64,000 nt of DNA from Diplosphaera chodatii (GCA_032358165.1 JAALGY010000015.1:2666001-2730000); one strand, 5' to 3'; positions 47,401 through 59,707 are shown, counted from the stretch's first letter. Notes: generated from the sequence alone by a model not told the origin. Made by a program: numbers and translations.

Positions 47401-48390
47401 GGAGTCAGCACTTGGTCATCACCTGGTAGTTGAGCGTGTGATGGTACTGCAGCTCCAGCCACAGCGCTTTCATGCCAGCAAGGTGTGGCTGCCAGAAGTC
47501 GACGTTGCCTTGCCTCACCTGCAGGTGGGAATCAAGTTGCATCCAATTGTGCACAGAGCTGCAGAAAATGATCTGTCTGCCCCCAGTTTGCATCTGGCAC
47601 ACCCATGTCTCGTCATTGCGCTTCATCGCCCACCATCTGGCGTAAGCTGTGACCCCGGGCAATCTCTCAGCTGTGAGATCATGCGCTGGTGCCACGTAGG
47701 ACATGCAATAGAGGGCAGTGGACTGGTTGAATGTGCCCACCGGGCAGGACAGCTGCTGCAGGCTGGAGATGCCCCGGAGCACATCGGCCATCGACGGCTC
47801 AGACCCCGTCCAACGTGTCAGCGTTCGACAGTGGACATCCAAAGACGTCAAGCTGCTGGGCGCCTGTGGCAATGTTGGTGCTTCAGCCATTCGCTGCACC
47901 GCGAGCAACACTGACAATGCTGCACATGCGACTCTAGCTGTTCGACATCCTGTGCACATGGTGCAGCTGCAGGGCTTGTCATTGTGCATACTTCAGTCAT
48001 GATCGCCACACTGCACCTTTGCAAGGAATGTGTCCAATTCGAAGAAGGGCAGCCCAGCGGTGCTGAGGTGGCGCAGCGGGTAGCTGTGCCGCAGCGCCAG
48101 CTCAAGGAAGCCCGGATGCTGCGGCGTTGCATTGTGCAACGTAGCCCTTGCAGCACGACAGAACCTGCACCACGTCATGAGACGTTGGCTTGAGATATCA
48201 TGCGCACTGCCGCACCAGCTCTGGATGACTGCAGCACATGACGTGCGCCTTGCTTTGCACTTGATGAAGGTCACAGCCGTAAGAGCTTATACCTCTTACC
48301 AACCATGTGGCAGTATGCAAGATCATCTGGATCTTGCAAGAAGCTACAGATGTGCTCCAGGATCTCCGGAGGCAGCGCTGCCATGAACAT
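44453..48390 (-). CDS. F-box/LRR gene D (15 exons, intact, paralogue of C)
   Basis: Minus-strand exons: 48390-48293, 48164-48017, 47863-47741, 47518-47423, 47293-47130, 47034-46895, 46735-46628, 46460-46343, 46177-45991, 45860-45801, 45675-45568, 45473-45387, 45278-45201, 44984-44820, 44632-44453. They join without a break into 619 residues. The F-box is LPPEILEHICSFLQDPDD followed by RFCRAARATL. LRR-like segments include LTSLDVHCRTL, LPQLRALDLYQ and LRRLQLYVGPP. The C-terminus (RRLRRRPRR, then QRWLWDD) matches that of gene C. Seven of the fifteen exons (1, 2, 4, 5, 10, 14 and 15) have the same length as in C, and all exons correspond one to one. The gene is convergent with C across the tRNA/LINE region. 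ATG at 48390 was chosen; a second ATG lies two codons in. Likely an SCF substrate receptor. Confidence 0.8.
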
Positions 48391-49420
48391 CTTGGTGCAA
48401 GCTACACCACTCTGCCTGTCATCAGCAGCGATGTGTGCTTCACTGCGAAACGAGCGCGGACTCCGCTGATTGAAGGATGTGATGTCAGCTGCGTGGGACT
48501 GCTATAATAAATGCCGCATCATGCTGTGTCTCAAGATGCACGCATGTCACGCGTCAGAAGCCCAGCTTGCAGTCCAGGTTACATGGCAGAGTAGACAACC
48601 AGTACGCGACACACAGCAGGCATGCCGAGCTCACCTCCTGGAAGCAGTGCCTTGCATAAATGGAGCCCACGCTGCGGCACCCGGCACCTGCTTGCTAGCA
48701 ATACTGCTGATGTAGAGCAGCTGCCAAGTTTTGACGACACAGTTCAAGGCTGCTCCGCAACGCACATAGCCTTTGTGGGCATTGGACTTGATGATGACAG
48801 CAGCCGCCATCGGCGAGTCTGCTTAAACCCGGAAAGTCATTGGCACTGGATGAATGGCCTGAGGGGTTTGCAAGGTAGACTATCCATGTGAATGCCGCCA
48901 GTTAATTGCGGAAACAGATGGGTAACCATCATATTGATGTCCATATGCAGTCACCATCACCATCACACCAACAGGTCGATCTAAAACCACACCGTTGCTA
49001 CACGAGATGAGTTTAAAGTCGGCTGTTGCACATCTACCGAAAGCTATGATCACGCCTTGCGCAATGTTTGTACAGATACATCACAGCTGCTGCAAGCCAT
49101 GCCTCGCCATGCAGAAGGTCAAGTTGTCAGGATATTGGGATGTACCACGCGGATCCGCCCTATTCGTCGAACTGGTTGCGCAGGCTGATGGCCTGCAGAA
49201 TGTCACTCATGACGATTAGAGCCATGAGTCGCGTTCGTGCCACTCATGCAGTCACAACCCACAGCATAGCAAGCTGCACAGCAATGTAAGAGGGCATGCG
49301 ACGTGGCGCTACCTCCTGCAAACTGACTGATAGCACCGGCGCATACATTGAGCACTGAGCTTTACAGACACACAGATGCCGGCAGCCCCAGCAGACATCA
49401 CATCATTCAGTGGCGCTCAG
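48391..49420. other. Spacer, 5' flank of D and 3' flank of the DUF4211 gene
   Basis: About 1 kb without a recognised gene. It contains the promoter side of gene D. A short CACCAT repeat lies near 48,951. Confidence 0.4.
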
Positions 49421-52400
49421 TCACCCCACCTCGGCGCCGACGCTGGTGAAGCGGCTGGCGGGCGCCGGTGCGTGGCCAAAGGCGGAGCGCCCCGTCCAGG
49501 TGCCCATCTTCTTGGCCAGGCCCAGCGCCTGGCGCAGGTGGCGGCACCAGAAGCCGAAGAAGCGGTCGCGGGCGGCCATCTCCTGCGCCACCACCTGCTT
49601 CTTGTTCTGGACGAGCCGCGCGCGCTGCAGGAGAAGGCCAAAGGATCGTGAGCCGATGGCAGCAGCGAGCTGTCCTATCATCTGCTGGCTGCTGCCGTAC
49701 CAGCACCTGGACACCCCTTTGCTGTGATCCCTGGCATCAGGCATGCACCACAGCATCATGTACCACAGCTGGCAGCAGCCCCTGCATGTGCCCTGCAACA
49801 GATGGCCAAAACGCACCAGTATCGCGTGATGGGAGACGCGCTGTAGCTTGTCCGCAAAGAGGCAAGTCCAGTGCTTCAGCAGGGTCGCCAGCATGACCTG
49901 CAGGCGGCAAACATGGCAAGGACTCAGGGTACAGCCCCAGCGCCAATCCCACACTCGCAAGCATAGTGTGCTGCAACAGCGCATGCAGACAACTCAATAG
50001 CTGCCGGCTGCAGACAGTGGTTGCTGAGCCCACCCGCTGCACGCAGTCGTTGCCGACCCAGAACTTGCGGCGCTCCTCCGTATCGCTGTCCTCCTCATCG
50101 CCACTGTCCAGCACTGCCGGCTGCCGCCGCCGCTGGCTGCTAGGACCGCCGCCATCTGCAGCAGGCATGCGCACTTGAGGGTTCCGATCTTGCCCCTTCC
50201 TGATGCGAGTCGGCATGAGACAGCGCCCTTCAGACCCTCATCGCCTTCTGTGCGTGGTTCCCAGCCCCAATCAGCTGCTGTGGCTGAGTTTGACGAGACG
50301 CATTCTGGCCGATGGATTTGACTAAAGGCACACCGGCTTCGTCGTCTGAGAGCGGCCGCCGCCGCAGCGTCCGCTTCTTGCCGGTCGACCGGCTGTGCAG
50401 GCGCAGCGACTCGGCGTCGGCGCGGCATCGCTTGCTGAACGTCACCGACCGCAGCCCGCCCCTGCAGCGCACAGGGCAGGGTGCTTGTGGAGCTGTAAAG
50501 CTGGCAGCAGGTGCTCACGAAGACAACAGCGTAGGCTGAGGTGAATGTGGTGCGCTTGGGATGGCATTGGGCAGGTGAAGAGCACGCATGGGGTGCAGCT
50601 CATTGATGCATGTGAACAGGAGCAGACAGCAGACTGCCGTTCGAGGACGTTGAGACACCCTGCAAGACAGTGGAGCTGGTGAGGTCACTTACGTAGAGCG
50701 GCCGCAGACCTCGCAGGTGAAGCGGCCGTCGCGGTCGTCCTCTGTGTCGTCGTCCGGCGACACCCCCGAGCCAAAGAATGAATGCCCTGTCGTGAAGGCT
50801 GTGTACCTGCGGGGTGTGCAATGCTGTCGACATGGGGTGCGCACAACCTATGGTGACCTGCAGCCCTCTGTGCTCTTGAGATTCAGGACACAGATCTGGC
50901 GAGAGGCGCATATCAGCTTCTCACGATCTGATGGCTGCTGTCACGCCGTTGCGTTGAGCGTTCACCCAGCCCAGCTGGTTGCTGACCTCATGCCTGTACG
51001 AGAGAGTCAGGCAGCATGCCTTTGAAGCCAGCAGATGCACGACCAACACACTGTGCATGACTTGGATGTAGCAGAAGAGCGGTGTCTCTTCAGTCAGGCA
51101 ACTAATGCTTCCTTCCTTACCCGGCAGTCTCGACCATGGTCATCACACGCCAGAGGGCCTTCTCGTGAATCTTGGTGAGCTGCCTGTGGTGCAGCAAAGC
51201 CGCAGTGCTCAGACGGCGCATTACAGTGCAATGTGGTGCAAGGTGCCTTCCTCTACACTGGCAGAGATGAACGTCAGCGCACCTGTCCATGTCAACGCCC
51301 ATGAACTCGTGCAGCAGGCCGCACGCCATCTCCGCAAAAGCGCGCGCCAGCTGCACATCCCTGTGATGACACGCGGCATTGTAGGTGTTGTACTGACCCG
51401 CAGCTGCTCCTCTGCCGCAGCGGTCAGGGTGCTGAGCACAGTTGCTGAGGCTCACCGTAGGCATGCAGCCATCTTTGCAGCATGGGCATCTTGAGTGTCC
51501 CCACGTGGTACCATGTCGTTGTGCACCTGGTTATCATGTACACAACGTCTATGTGAAGTTCGCCATGCAAACGCACCTGTCGTTGTCTCCGAGGCTGGAC
51601 CGCAGCGCTTCCAGGGCCGCAGGCACAGGGTCTTCATCTCCTGAAGACTCGCCGCTGTCCTCCTCATCGTGCTCGATGAAGTCGTCTGTTGAGGATCCTG
51701 CAGAACACCAATGACAGCACCGCTCTGGCATGACCCACTTGCAACTGGAGCGTGCCTGCTGGACAGAGCCAGGGTCAGAGGATAGCGGCAAGTGTCGGCT
51801 GCGCAGCAACCAGGGGTCACGCCGCGCCTGGCTGCTCGGAGGTAGCCCTGGGCGTGGGGGCGTCCTCGTCCTCCAGCTCGTCGAGTCGCTGCTGCCGCTG
51901 CCGCGGGGACAGGAAGTCGTGCAGCGTGCGTTGCCGCTCGAAGGGGCCGCCTGCAGTCCGGGCAGCAACACGTGACCAGCATGTTACTGCCTAATTTTCT
52001 GCATGTGGGGTGCAAGTCGCACCCTCGCTCGCATTGATTGCCGTATGTAAGTTCCGCACAGTCGTGCAGAAACTGCCACTGCCGCGTGGCAAGGAGTGAC
52101 AGTACCTTTGCGGATCTGCCGTGGCGGGGTCTGCAGCAGGTGGTCATCATCGTCTTCTGACTCTACCTTCGAAAGGCGTCGCCGCTTCTGCGCACTGCCA
52201 GCTGCAGCACCCACGTCTGCTGCTGCATCCGCAGCGCCTGCTTCTGGGCTATCTTCAAGCTGCCCTGCCGCTGCCGAGGGCCCCGCTGTGTCTGGACAGG
52301 CGCTGTCCGGGTCACGTGCAGAATGCCTGCTGATGTGCTGCCGCCGCCGCTGCTGGGGGCTGTGTGCTGGCGGGGGCTTGTCATCCTCTGAGGATGACAG

Positions 52401-54360
52401 CACGATGGGCCGATGCTGCTGCGCTGCGCCTGCCTTGTGACTGCTGCCGGTCGCCTGTGCAGCGCCCGATGGCCCTGGTGCACCATCCCGCTGTGTCGCC
52501 GGAGACTGCGCTGCTGCCCGCGGCTTGCCGGCAGCTGTGCCAGCTTCGGCGCCGCGCCGCCGCTTCTTCCGCTTGTGGTGTGGCCGCTGCGCCTCAGCCA
52601 CGTCAGAGAGGCCATCGTCGTCCGTGAAGTGGAAGTGGGGCCTGGGCAACACGGTCAGGGCCGTCAGTCGTGAGATTTCGGGCTGCTGTGCCACCTTCAG
52701 GAGCTGGCGCAATGTCTGGTGTAGTGCTGAGAGCTTAACTAAGATGCAAGGATGCTCTAGCAGCCCAACAAACAGGACACATCAACGGCAAGTGTCAAGC
52801 CCTCTGCTACGCGTACGGCCATCACACACATCGATCTGTCACAATACAACCCTTCAGATGATGCTAGATGGAGTCCCAGAGGAGCACATCCTGATGGCAG
52901 CGAAATGTCCACTTCAGGGCATTGGTGAGTTGCCTCACCTGGGGCCATGGCCGCTGCCATCCGCGTCCGCTGCCTCCTCCTCGTCCTCCACGATGAAGTC
53001 CGCGATGGGCGGGCTGCGCTCCTCTGACGTCCCGTCGCCGCTGTCAGGCTGCGCGACACTGCGTGCCAGGCCCTGCACAACATACAGGCAGAAATGCGGG
53101 CTTGCTGCCGATACTGCTGATCTGTTCAGTGGTCCAGGACGTGGACACAGCATTGGCAGCGTGAACAAAATTTGAAAGCAGCAGCACACCGAACCCTTCA
53201 CCTGCCCAGACTGCCGGCGGGCTGCGGCCACCACAGCCTCATCGGGAGGCGGCTTGCGGGCCGCCAGGCGCCGCCGAAACGCCTCTCCTGCTGCTGCCAC
53301 TTGGCTGGCGCCTGCGTGCGAGCCGCTGCAGCGGCGGCTGCGGGCATGCGTGCCAGGTGTTGCGACCTGCGGTGTTGGGATGCGATGAGCTGCTGTAGAT
53401 GCGGGAATGGTGCAGTGAGGCAGGTGTTGCCAGAGGAAGGCACGAACAGCATGCTGCGTGGAGGCAGGATCCAACCTGAGGCCGTGACGGCCCCGCATCA
53501 TCTGACTGGCTACCATCAGCGTCAGTGGGTGCAGCGTGGGAGCCACGGCGCTGCAGGTTGGGGGCACTCTCGGCTGTCAGGGGACGCCTCCTGGTGTGCG
53601 CTGCCGCCCTGGAGGCTGAGGCTGGCAGGGGCGAGGCGTCAGGCCACTCGTCCGGAGAGCTCTCCTCAGCTGTTCCCTCGTCAGCCGCTGGCACCCGCTT
53701 GCTGCCGCGACCTGCTGCCCTGGAGCATTTGGCTGGGGGCATCGCGCCTGGCCCCTCGTCTGAAGACTGCCCCCCGGACGACTCTTCGTCAGCCGCTGGC
53801 ACCCGCTTGCTGCCGCGAGCTGCTGCTGCAGTGGAGACTTTGGCAGGAGGTGTTGCGTCTGGCCATTCTTCCGGAGACTCCTCCTCAGCTGATTCCTCGT
53901 TACGTGTTGGCACCCGTTTATGGCCGCGAGCTGCAGTTCTGGAGCGTTTGGCTGGAGGCCTTGCGTCCGACAACTCGTCTGGAGAGTCCTCATCAGCTGA
54001 CTCTTCGTCGGTCTCTTCGCTGCTGACAATGAAAGAGTCAGCGGCTGCGTCTGAGTGCGCACCCTGCTCAGCCCCGCTGTCCGCCTGCAACTCCGCCGCA
54101 GCGTCTGACAGCCGCCTCCTGGCCACGGCGGCAGCCGCACGAGTGCTGCGCTTCCGCCTGCGTGTGCTCTGGCTGGGCCCCGCCTGCTCACTGCCACTGG
54201 TGGCATTGCCGCCGTGCGATGCGGTTTCGTCGGTGTCCTCACTGCTAGGTTCTTGCACTGCTTGCGAGCTGCCAAGTGACTTCCGCAGGCGTTTATGCAG
54301 CCGCTGTGGAATGGTTGCGGCCTGTATCTCCTCAACGTCGCTGTCCTCAAGGTCATCCAT
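49421..54360 (-). CDS. DUF4211/CCDC82-like protein
   Basis: Minus strand. Better-supported exons: 54360-53476 (295 codons), 53072-52939, 52641-52106, 51950-51828, 51697-51577, 51411-51283, 51183-51121, one ending at 50693, 50461-50334, 50155-50034, 49897-49817, 49624-49421 (TGA). The junctions around 53,200-53,480 and 50,690-51,120 are unsure. The N-terminal half is acidic and disordered, with basic clusters and a fourfold repeat. IADFIVEDEEE and TDDFIEHDEED follow, then an alpha-helical region (LARAFAEMACGLLHEFMG, KIHEKALWRVMTM), a zinc-type motif FTCEVCGRS, SVTFSKRCRADAESL, KFWVGNDCVQRV, VMLATLLKHWTCLFADKL and a final basic exon. This order is what I know of the DUF4211 domain of CCDC82-like proteins, a nuclear family of unclear function. 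One intron (after 51828) appears to use a GC donor. The start could instead be the upstream ATG at 54480. Confidence 0.68.
53610..54015 (-). repeat. Four imperfect protein repeats of about 33 residues
   Basis: Inside the first exon of the DUF4211 gene, units of the pattern KRVP..DE..(E/S-rich)..DEWPDA.PPAK are repeated about four times (units with KRVPTRNEES, KRVPAADEES, KRVPAADEGT). The same tgctgccgcgagctgctg stretch is visible repeatedly in the DNA. Confidence 0.8.
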
Positions 54361-54975
54361 ACAGCACCCCAAAAGCGCACGGATGTGCGCTGCTACCTCA
54401 AGGCTGCAGGATGTTTGCTGAAAGGCGAGTAACAACAGCGGTGGGTTGCTCCAACATTGGTACTGTGGGTCTTGGCTCAAATCACCGTTCGCGAAACCGG
54501 CACAAGCTACAGGTTTACGGTGGCGAGCGCAAGCAAACAGTCACACTTCCATGCTGACCTGCAACCTGCTGCTGCCCCGGGTTTCGCAACAATACCACGC
54601 ACACGAGCACTGTGCTCGTAGCGAGATGGTAACAGACACTGGCAGGGATCGAACACTGTGTCACGCAGCACGCAAAGCAGATGTGGGCAGTCAGGCAGGA
54701 AGCTCCAGGTGATCGCCCTGCTCCAGGGCAAGTCCCTGATGTCTATTGATGGAGCAATTCTGGCTTGCCATAGCTTGACTTACGCAGGCTTGTCACGCAT
54801 CAGCGTTGCAACTAACCACCACGACGACGCTGCTGGACGTTGGGGCTGCCGGTAAGCAACTTTGAGAAGGCACCATCTGCTGGGGCGATCTGCAGTCAGC
54901 AGACGGGCTCATCACTGCAAAACAAGCATGTGACGCAGTCATAGGCTGGTCGGTGTGCCTGAGGTCCGAGCTGAG
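54361..54975. other. Divergent intergenic region (DUF4211 gene / TRAPPC4)
   Basis: About 0.6 kb between two gene starts on opposite strands, presumably a shared promoter region. No other gene was seen. Confidence 0.5.
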
Positions 54976-55878
54976 ATGCCCGGCATCTACTCGGTGTTCA
55001 TCATCAACAAGTCGGGCGGCCTGATCTTCAACAAGGTCCGCGCATGGCGGCAATGACATGGTTTCATGCTGCACATGCATGCTGGGCTTCATTGTAAACA
55101 AATATATAGTGTGGCTCGAACGATACTTTGCAGGAGTTCATGTCAACCAACGGCCTAAGCCTCAACGACACGCTCCGCTTGGCCAGCATCTGGTGCGCTT
55201 CGCTGCTCGCTTGTAGCATCGCCTGGCACCGTGTGCTCTGTCATGCTTGGATATCATCCGCTTGCATCAGCATATACGTTCCAGCGTCTCATGGGTTTCT
55301 TCTTTGCTCAGGCACTCGCTTCATGCCATCGCGGCACAGCTGGCGCCGGCGCCGGGGTGCACCGGCATCGATGCTCTGTGTGCCGACACCTTCACACTGC
55401 ACTGCTTCCAGGTCAGAGTGCAGTCTTACATAGGCGTGCTTCTTATGCAGCCGACCCGGCATGCAACAGACTGCAGTCGGGTCAGGGAAGCCTGATGGCT
55501 TGTGATTGGTAGCCGAAGATGCACATACGTTTCTGCAGACGCTCACCGGTACGAAGTTTCTGATGGTTGTGGAGCCGGGCACGCCCGACATCGACGACAT
55601 CCTGCGCACCCTGTGAGCATTCGATTGCTAATGGAAATGTGTGTGTTGCAGCTCGAGCTCTCTGCACTGCGATGCCATGCCAACCGATGCGTGTACTTGC
55701 ACACGCTTGCCAAGCTGCCTTAAGATTGCTGTGCAGGGTGTACGAGCTGTACAACAACTACGTGCTGAAGAACCCGTTCTACGAGGTGGAGATGCCGGTG
55801 CGCTGCGAGCTGTTCGACACCAACCTCATCAGCACCGTTGCCATGCTGCACCGGCGCTGGGGCGTCGTCATGCAATGA
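54976..55878 (+). CDS. TRAPPC4: Trafficking protein particle complex subunit 4 (TRAPPC4/Trs23)
   Basis: Exons: 54976-55035, 55134-55192, 55312-55411, 55539-55612, 55737-55878, giving 144 residues with all phases consistent. The start [18 protein letters not shown] is the first strand of the longin-like sybindin fold. [54 protein letters not shown] and the hallmark [19 protein letters not shown] follow. Length and spacing agree with plant TRAPPC4 and lack the PDZ-like insertion of the animal protein. The subunit belongs to the TRAPP core, the guanine-nucleotide exchange factor for Rab1/Ypt1 at the Golgi. The gene is divergent from the DUF4211 gene and convergent with the pseudokinase gene. All introns are GT-AG. 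Only the last residues after the NLISTV segment are not conserved. Confidence 0.95.
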
Positions 55879-56185
55879 CAGCAGAGGGGTGGGCCGAGGC
55901 GGCGCGGAAAGATGGACACTAGTGTCCTGAATGGCTCCAGTGGCTCCAGAGGCGACAGACAACGACGTAGGTTCGTGTCGACTGTTCCAGACGCAATGTA
56001 CTCTGAAACTGACAGTGTGCCTGACGACAGCTGACATCACATGCGCCAGTTGCGAGGTGCATGTGCTGGTTTGTGCAGCAAACAATATCGAATTGATCAC
56101 TCAGCTGCCGCACACCAACAGAAACCTTGCAATCAGTACGGTTCAATCGCATTACACATCACTTCCTCGCTCACTCCCTGCTCGC
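55879..56185. other. Convergent 3' space (TRAPPC4 / pseudokinase)
   Basis: About 300 bp that must hold both 3' UTRs. No gene was seen. Confidence 0.5.
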
Positions 56186-58347
56186 TCATAGCTCTACTTG
56201 TGGTGACGACTGCAACTCTGATAAAGGTGCACCATTCAGCCATGGGTGCCTGAGCACCGACTCTGCCGTTGGCCGCAGCCGCCACTCTGGGTTCAGCATG
56301 GCCTGCAGGCACACAGGCCAGGTCAGATAAGCCTGTAGCAGCACACCATCACGTAGCTTGCTGTTACACACATGGAGCCCACTCCACTGCATCTGACACA
56401 GTGCGGACACCTTGATGAGGTCCCAGCCAGCACCGCCGCCGCTGTCAAGAAACTCTACAGCCGCTGCCCAGCGGTCGTCAGCTGCACAGAACAGCCGCGC
56501 CGCTGACATGTCCAGCTGGAAGGTGCCTTCCAAGACCCGCTGCATGGCCGCAGGACACAAATATGTCCTAAAGTGCTGACAAGGATCTGCAAAGGACGCT
56601 GGAGTGGAGCCATATGAGATGCCAGCATCACAGCATAGCATTGATCAGTTTGAGGATCCCGCAGCCGACCACAAGTGACTTCACCCACCTGTATCGTGGG
56701 GCCGTCAATGCTGCCTGGCTGACAGAAGGGCATGAATGCCATGTACGCCAGCAGCAGGCCTGCAGCATATATGTCATCTGCCACACCTGCGCCATGGCAT
56801 GCCACTGATCAGAGTGTGAATGTGTGGCAGCCGAATCGTTTGAGTTCGTGCACCGACCCATCAAACTAAACGTGGCATGGTGATGCTGGTGCATGTGGCC
56901 ACCATAGCTTCGACGCTCGAGCTCAGTCCAGGCGCCTGCCTCTCTCGCACGCATCCAAAGGTTTTCTGCCATCTGCTTTCTGCGTGTCAACAAAAGCTCA
57001 CATCAACCTCTAAGTCTCATCGGCAGGCATGTGAACACCATGGTACGTGACCTCAACGCTTCATCAGAAGCAGATTGAAGGTGAGCAACAAGACGCACAA
57101 AGGGTCGCTGGCATATATGGCATTGCGCTCCCATATGGCCGCCAGCGTCGCGCCGCCAAACATGGCCTCGTCCGAGGCATCCACTGCAAGCGCCAGGTCT
57201 GCCAGCCTCGCCTGCAGCCGCCTCGGCGCGCTGTGTGGCCACAGTTGTTGAGGTATAGTGAGGTATCATACTCCGCACTGCCAGAGTCGAATGTGCTGAT
57301 GTCAGTAGATGAAGCAGCCATGTAGAAGGTGGCTGGTGATGGCGCGGGATGAAGCGTTTTACCTCTCGTCTGTGCTGTTAAGCAGCACCGAACCCGGCCC
57401 AAGGCTCTGGTGCAGCCGCCGCCGGCTGTGCATGAATGCCAGCCCAGCCATGACCTAGAACAGCGCAGCAAATGCACCTCTGAGCTGGCCACCCTGATGC
57501 CCCATGCCTCTAGATGCAAGTGTCATATTGCTGTGGCTGGACCAGCTGCATCTTGCACCTGCCGCAAAAGCCGCAGCACGAACAGGCGCCGCCGAGCAAG
57601 CGGCCGCGCAGGGCTTAGCCGGTCCATCAGCTCGCCGCCGCCGAGCGCCCGCTGCCCAAGCCCCGCCTCTGCTGCCATGCCCGCATACACCGCTGCGCTT
57701 GTCAGTCCGTCATTCCGGAACACCAGCCACTGCAAGCAATGACCGAGATGGTGCTATCCTCCAGTCGATGGTCTCGGTGCGCAGTTACGTGACAGTGAGG
57801 TCAGAGGAGCAACGTCATGTTGCAGATTCTTGCCAGCTTGTGCGGAGGGGAACCCTGCTGTCAAAGCTCACCTGCTCGCCAGCCTCTGGACCCGCCCGGG
57901 GGCTGAAGCTGCCCATGAGCTTGGCCAGCTGATCGCACTCGGCAGCCGCAGCCGGCGGCTGCAGTGCTGTGTGAGCCGCGATCTCATTGGTTGCCATGGT
58001 CGCCGCCTGCTCCGCTTCCGTCGCTGGGTACGCCTGCAGCAGTGCATCTCAGCCTGCGTCAACATGCCTAACGCTCGTGATGCCAATGCAACACCGAGTC
58101 TCGTGCAGAACCGCTACGATGCTGCATTGACCAGTGTGCCGACTGGCCAGCTCAGAAGCCGTTACCAGAGAGATCATGCAGCAGACTGTGAACCTTGAGC
58201 AGGACTCGCGTCCCCATGAGAGGCCCTCGTGCGATACGGCCTGTGAAGAGTCGCGCCTGCACGCCGCTGTCGGTCATCTGCATCGCCTCAGGCTGCCTCA
58301 GGCCCGTGTCCAGACCGGGCACCTGTGGCATGCTGGGGCCTCTGGAC
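56186..58347 (-). CDS. Plant-type pseudokinase, At5g53450/PAP14-like (5' end unresolved)
   Basis: Minus-strand exons, in frame: 58347-58194, 58033-57872, 57729-57559, 57454-57363, 57230-57099, 56979-56903, 56786-56689, 56539-56411, 56302-56186 (TGA). They encode a kinase fold: N lobe LFTGRIARGPLMGTRVLLK with the ATP-site Lys, an alpha-C region with ATMATNEIAAH, WLVFRNDGLTSAAVYAG, a loop FMHSRRRLHQSLGPGSVLLN where HRD would be, RLADLALAVD in place of DFG, then VADDIYAAGLLLAYMAFMPF and LNPEWRLRPTAESVLRHPWL. Both catalytic aspartate motifs are missing, so it is probably inactive. The segment order matches the family of Arabidopsis At5g53450 (ORG1, annotated as plastid-lipid-associated protein 14), recalled from memory. 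A plastid role is inferred only. The visible gene stops right after the kinase domain; no fibrillin domain was seen there. More 5' exons must lie above 58,347. Confidence 0.72.
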
Positions 58348-59707
58348 CTGCAGGACAGCGCAGGCACTTGTGACGCGCCAGACTAGTGGGTGTAATAAAG
58401 GTTCAGGGTAGCCTTCGCCAGCAGCACCTTGTGTGACCAGAAGCACATGGCAGCAGTGAAGCATGTAACGCACTGTGGCACATTCAGGAAGCCGATCGAC
58501 CCCAGGCTGGACTCCACTTTGACGTCCTGCGGGCCGACACTGAGCAGCGCTGCAGTTGTGCAGACCCCTGGGATTGGCACATGCACACAAACCACCTGAT
58601 ATCACATGTGTACTATCCACCACATTTTGCACCTCCTCTGTGAATCTGAGGACGTTTGCCATTGTTTTGGCAGGCCGCCTTCGGCAGCGCATGATTGAGC
58701 CACTATGTTCCCGCCTCATAGCATGGAGCGCAGACCTGCCGTAGGTTGCGCTCCCCACAGAACTGCGCACCATGGCTTGCAATGTACAGAGGAGCCTCAG
58801 GGGTATAGCTGGTGGTCAAAGCTACTGTGGTGCAGCTACTGCATGGCCACCAGCAATTCAAGATTTGCCGAGCAGGCCGCTGCAACCACTGGTGCACGGC
58901 CTTGCAGCAGGGTGGGCAGACAAGGGCAGGCAACGTGCAGACTACAATGGATGGTCTTCTGATGGTCTTCTTTGAGCTGAATGCAGGCACAAGATCATCT
59001 ACCGGCATGCTTACAGTCCCACACATCAGCTTGCGCAACGACCATGCATGCCCTCGCGATCGCCGGGCTTCATCCTTCACATCGACCATTCGAAATGCAC
59101 GCCACATCTGCAAGTCCACCTAGCATTGCGCTTGCAAGCGGTGTTTCGAGCCTTGCCATGCGTGCATGCCGGAAGACTTTCGGACACCAGCGTGCAGCGT
59201 GCAACCGGCGCGATTGACCCCAGTATAGCGTTGATTCATGCATATCATAGAGTCACATACGTTTGGATCCAGCTGGGCGGCCGACAGCATGTTACCGGGC
59301 AGCAAGCACAGCGGGGTAGATCGTCGCCGAGCCGGCCAGCGGGTTGGCAATCTCAAGGGCGCAAACGACCTCTACAACATTAGAAACTGGAACGATCAGG
59401 TCTGGTATATTTTTTGTGGTTCGCGTATGCATGCTGTGTTGGGCTGGCCCGGCGGATGACGTAACCACCCTCTCATTCACAGGCGATGCGCCCAAAGCCA
59501 TCACACTGCAGTTTCCAGCCCTACTTCCGGCAGCCTAGGCTCCGCAAGGGCTTATACTGCGCACCGCCGGAGAACAGCAGCGGCAGTCGGCATTGCGAGG
59601 CACTGCTCAAGGCATCACCTCCTGGACCATCTCAGCCATCCGGCCACAGGACGCTGCGAGCTCTGCGGCGTCACTACACGGTCAGAAGAAGCAGCCCGGC
59701 GATCACA
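58348..59707. other. 5' exons of the pseudokinase and/or promoter, unresolved
   Basis: Minus-strand pieces with splice-like borders occur: one with VGPQDVKVESSLGSIGFLN near 58,480-58,550, one with WRAFRMVDVKDEARRSRG near 59,050-59,105, and one with NPLAGSATIYPAVLAAR followed by a GTAACA donor near 59,280-59,335. Their phases could not be joined with confidence. The right end, up to 59,707, is the divergent promoter shared with MPO1. Confidence 0.4.

Noticed and set aside
48951..48970. CACCAT microsatellite
   Set aside because: Very short, with no sign of function.
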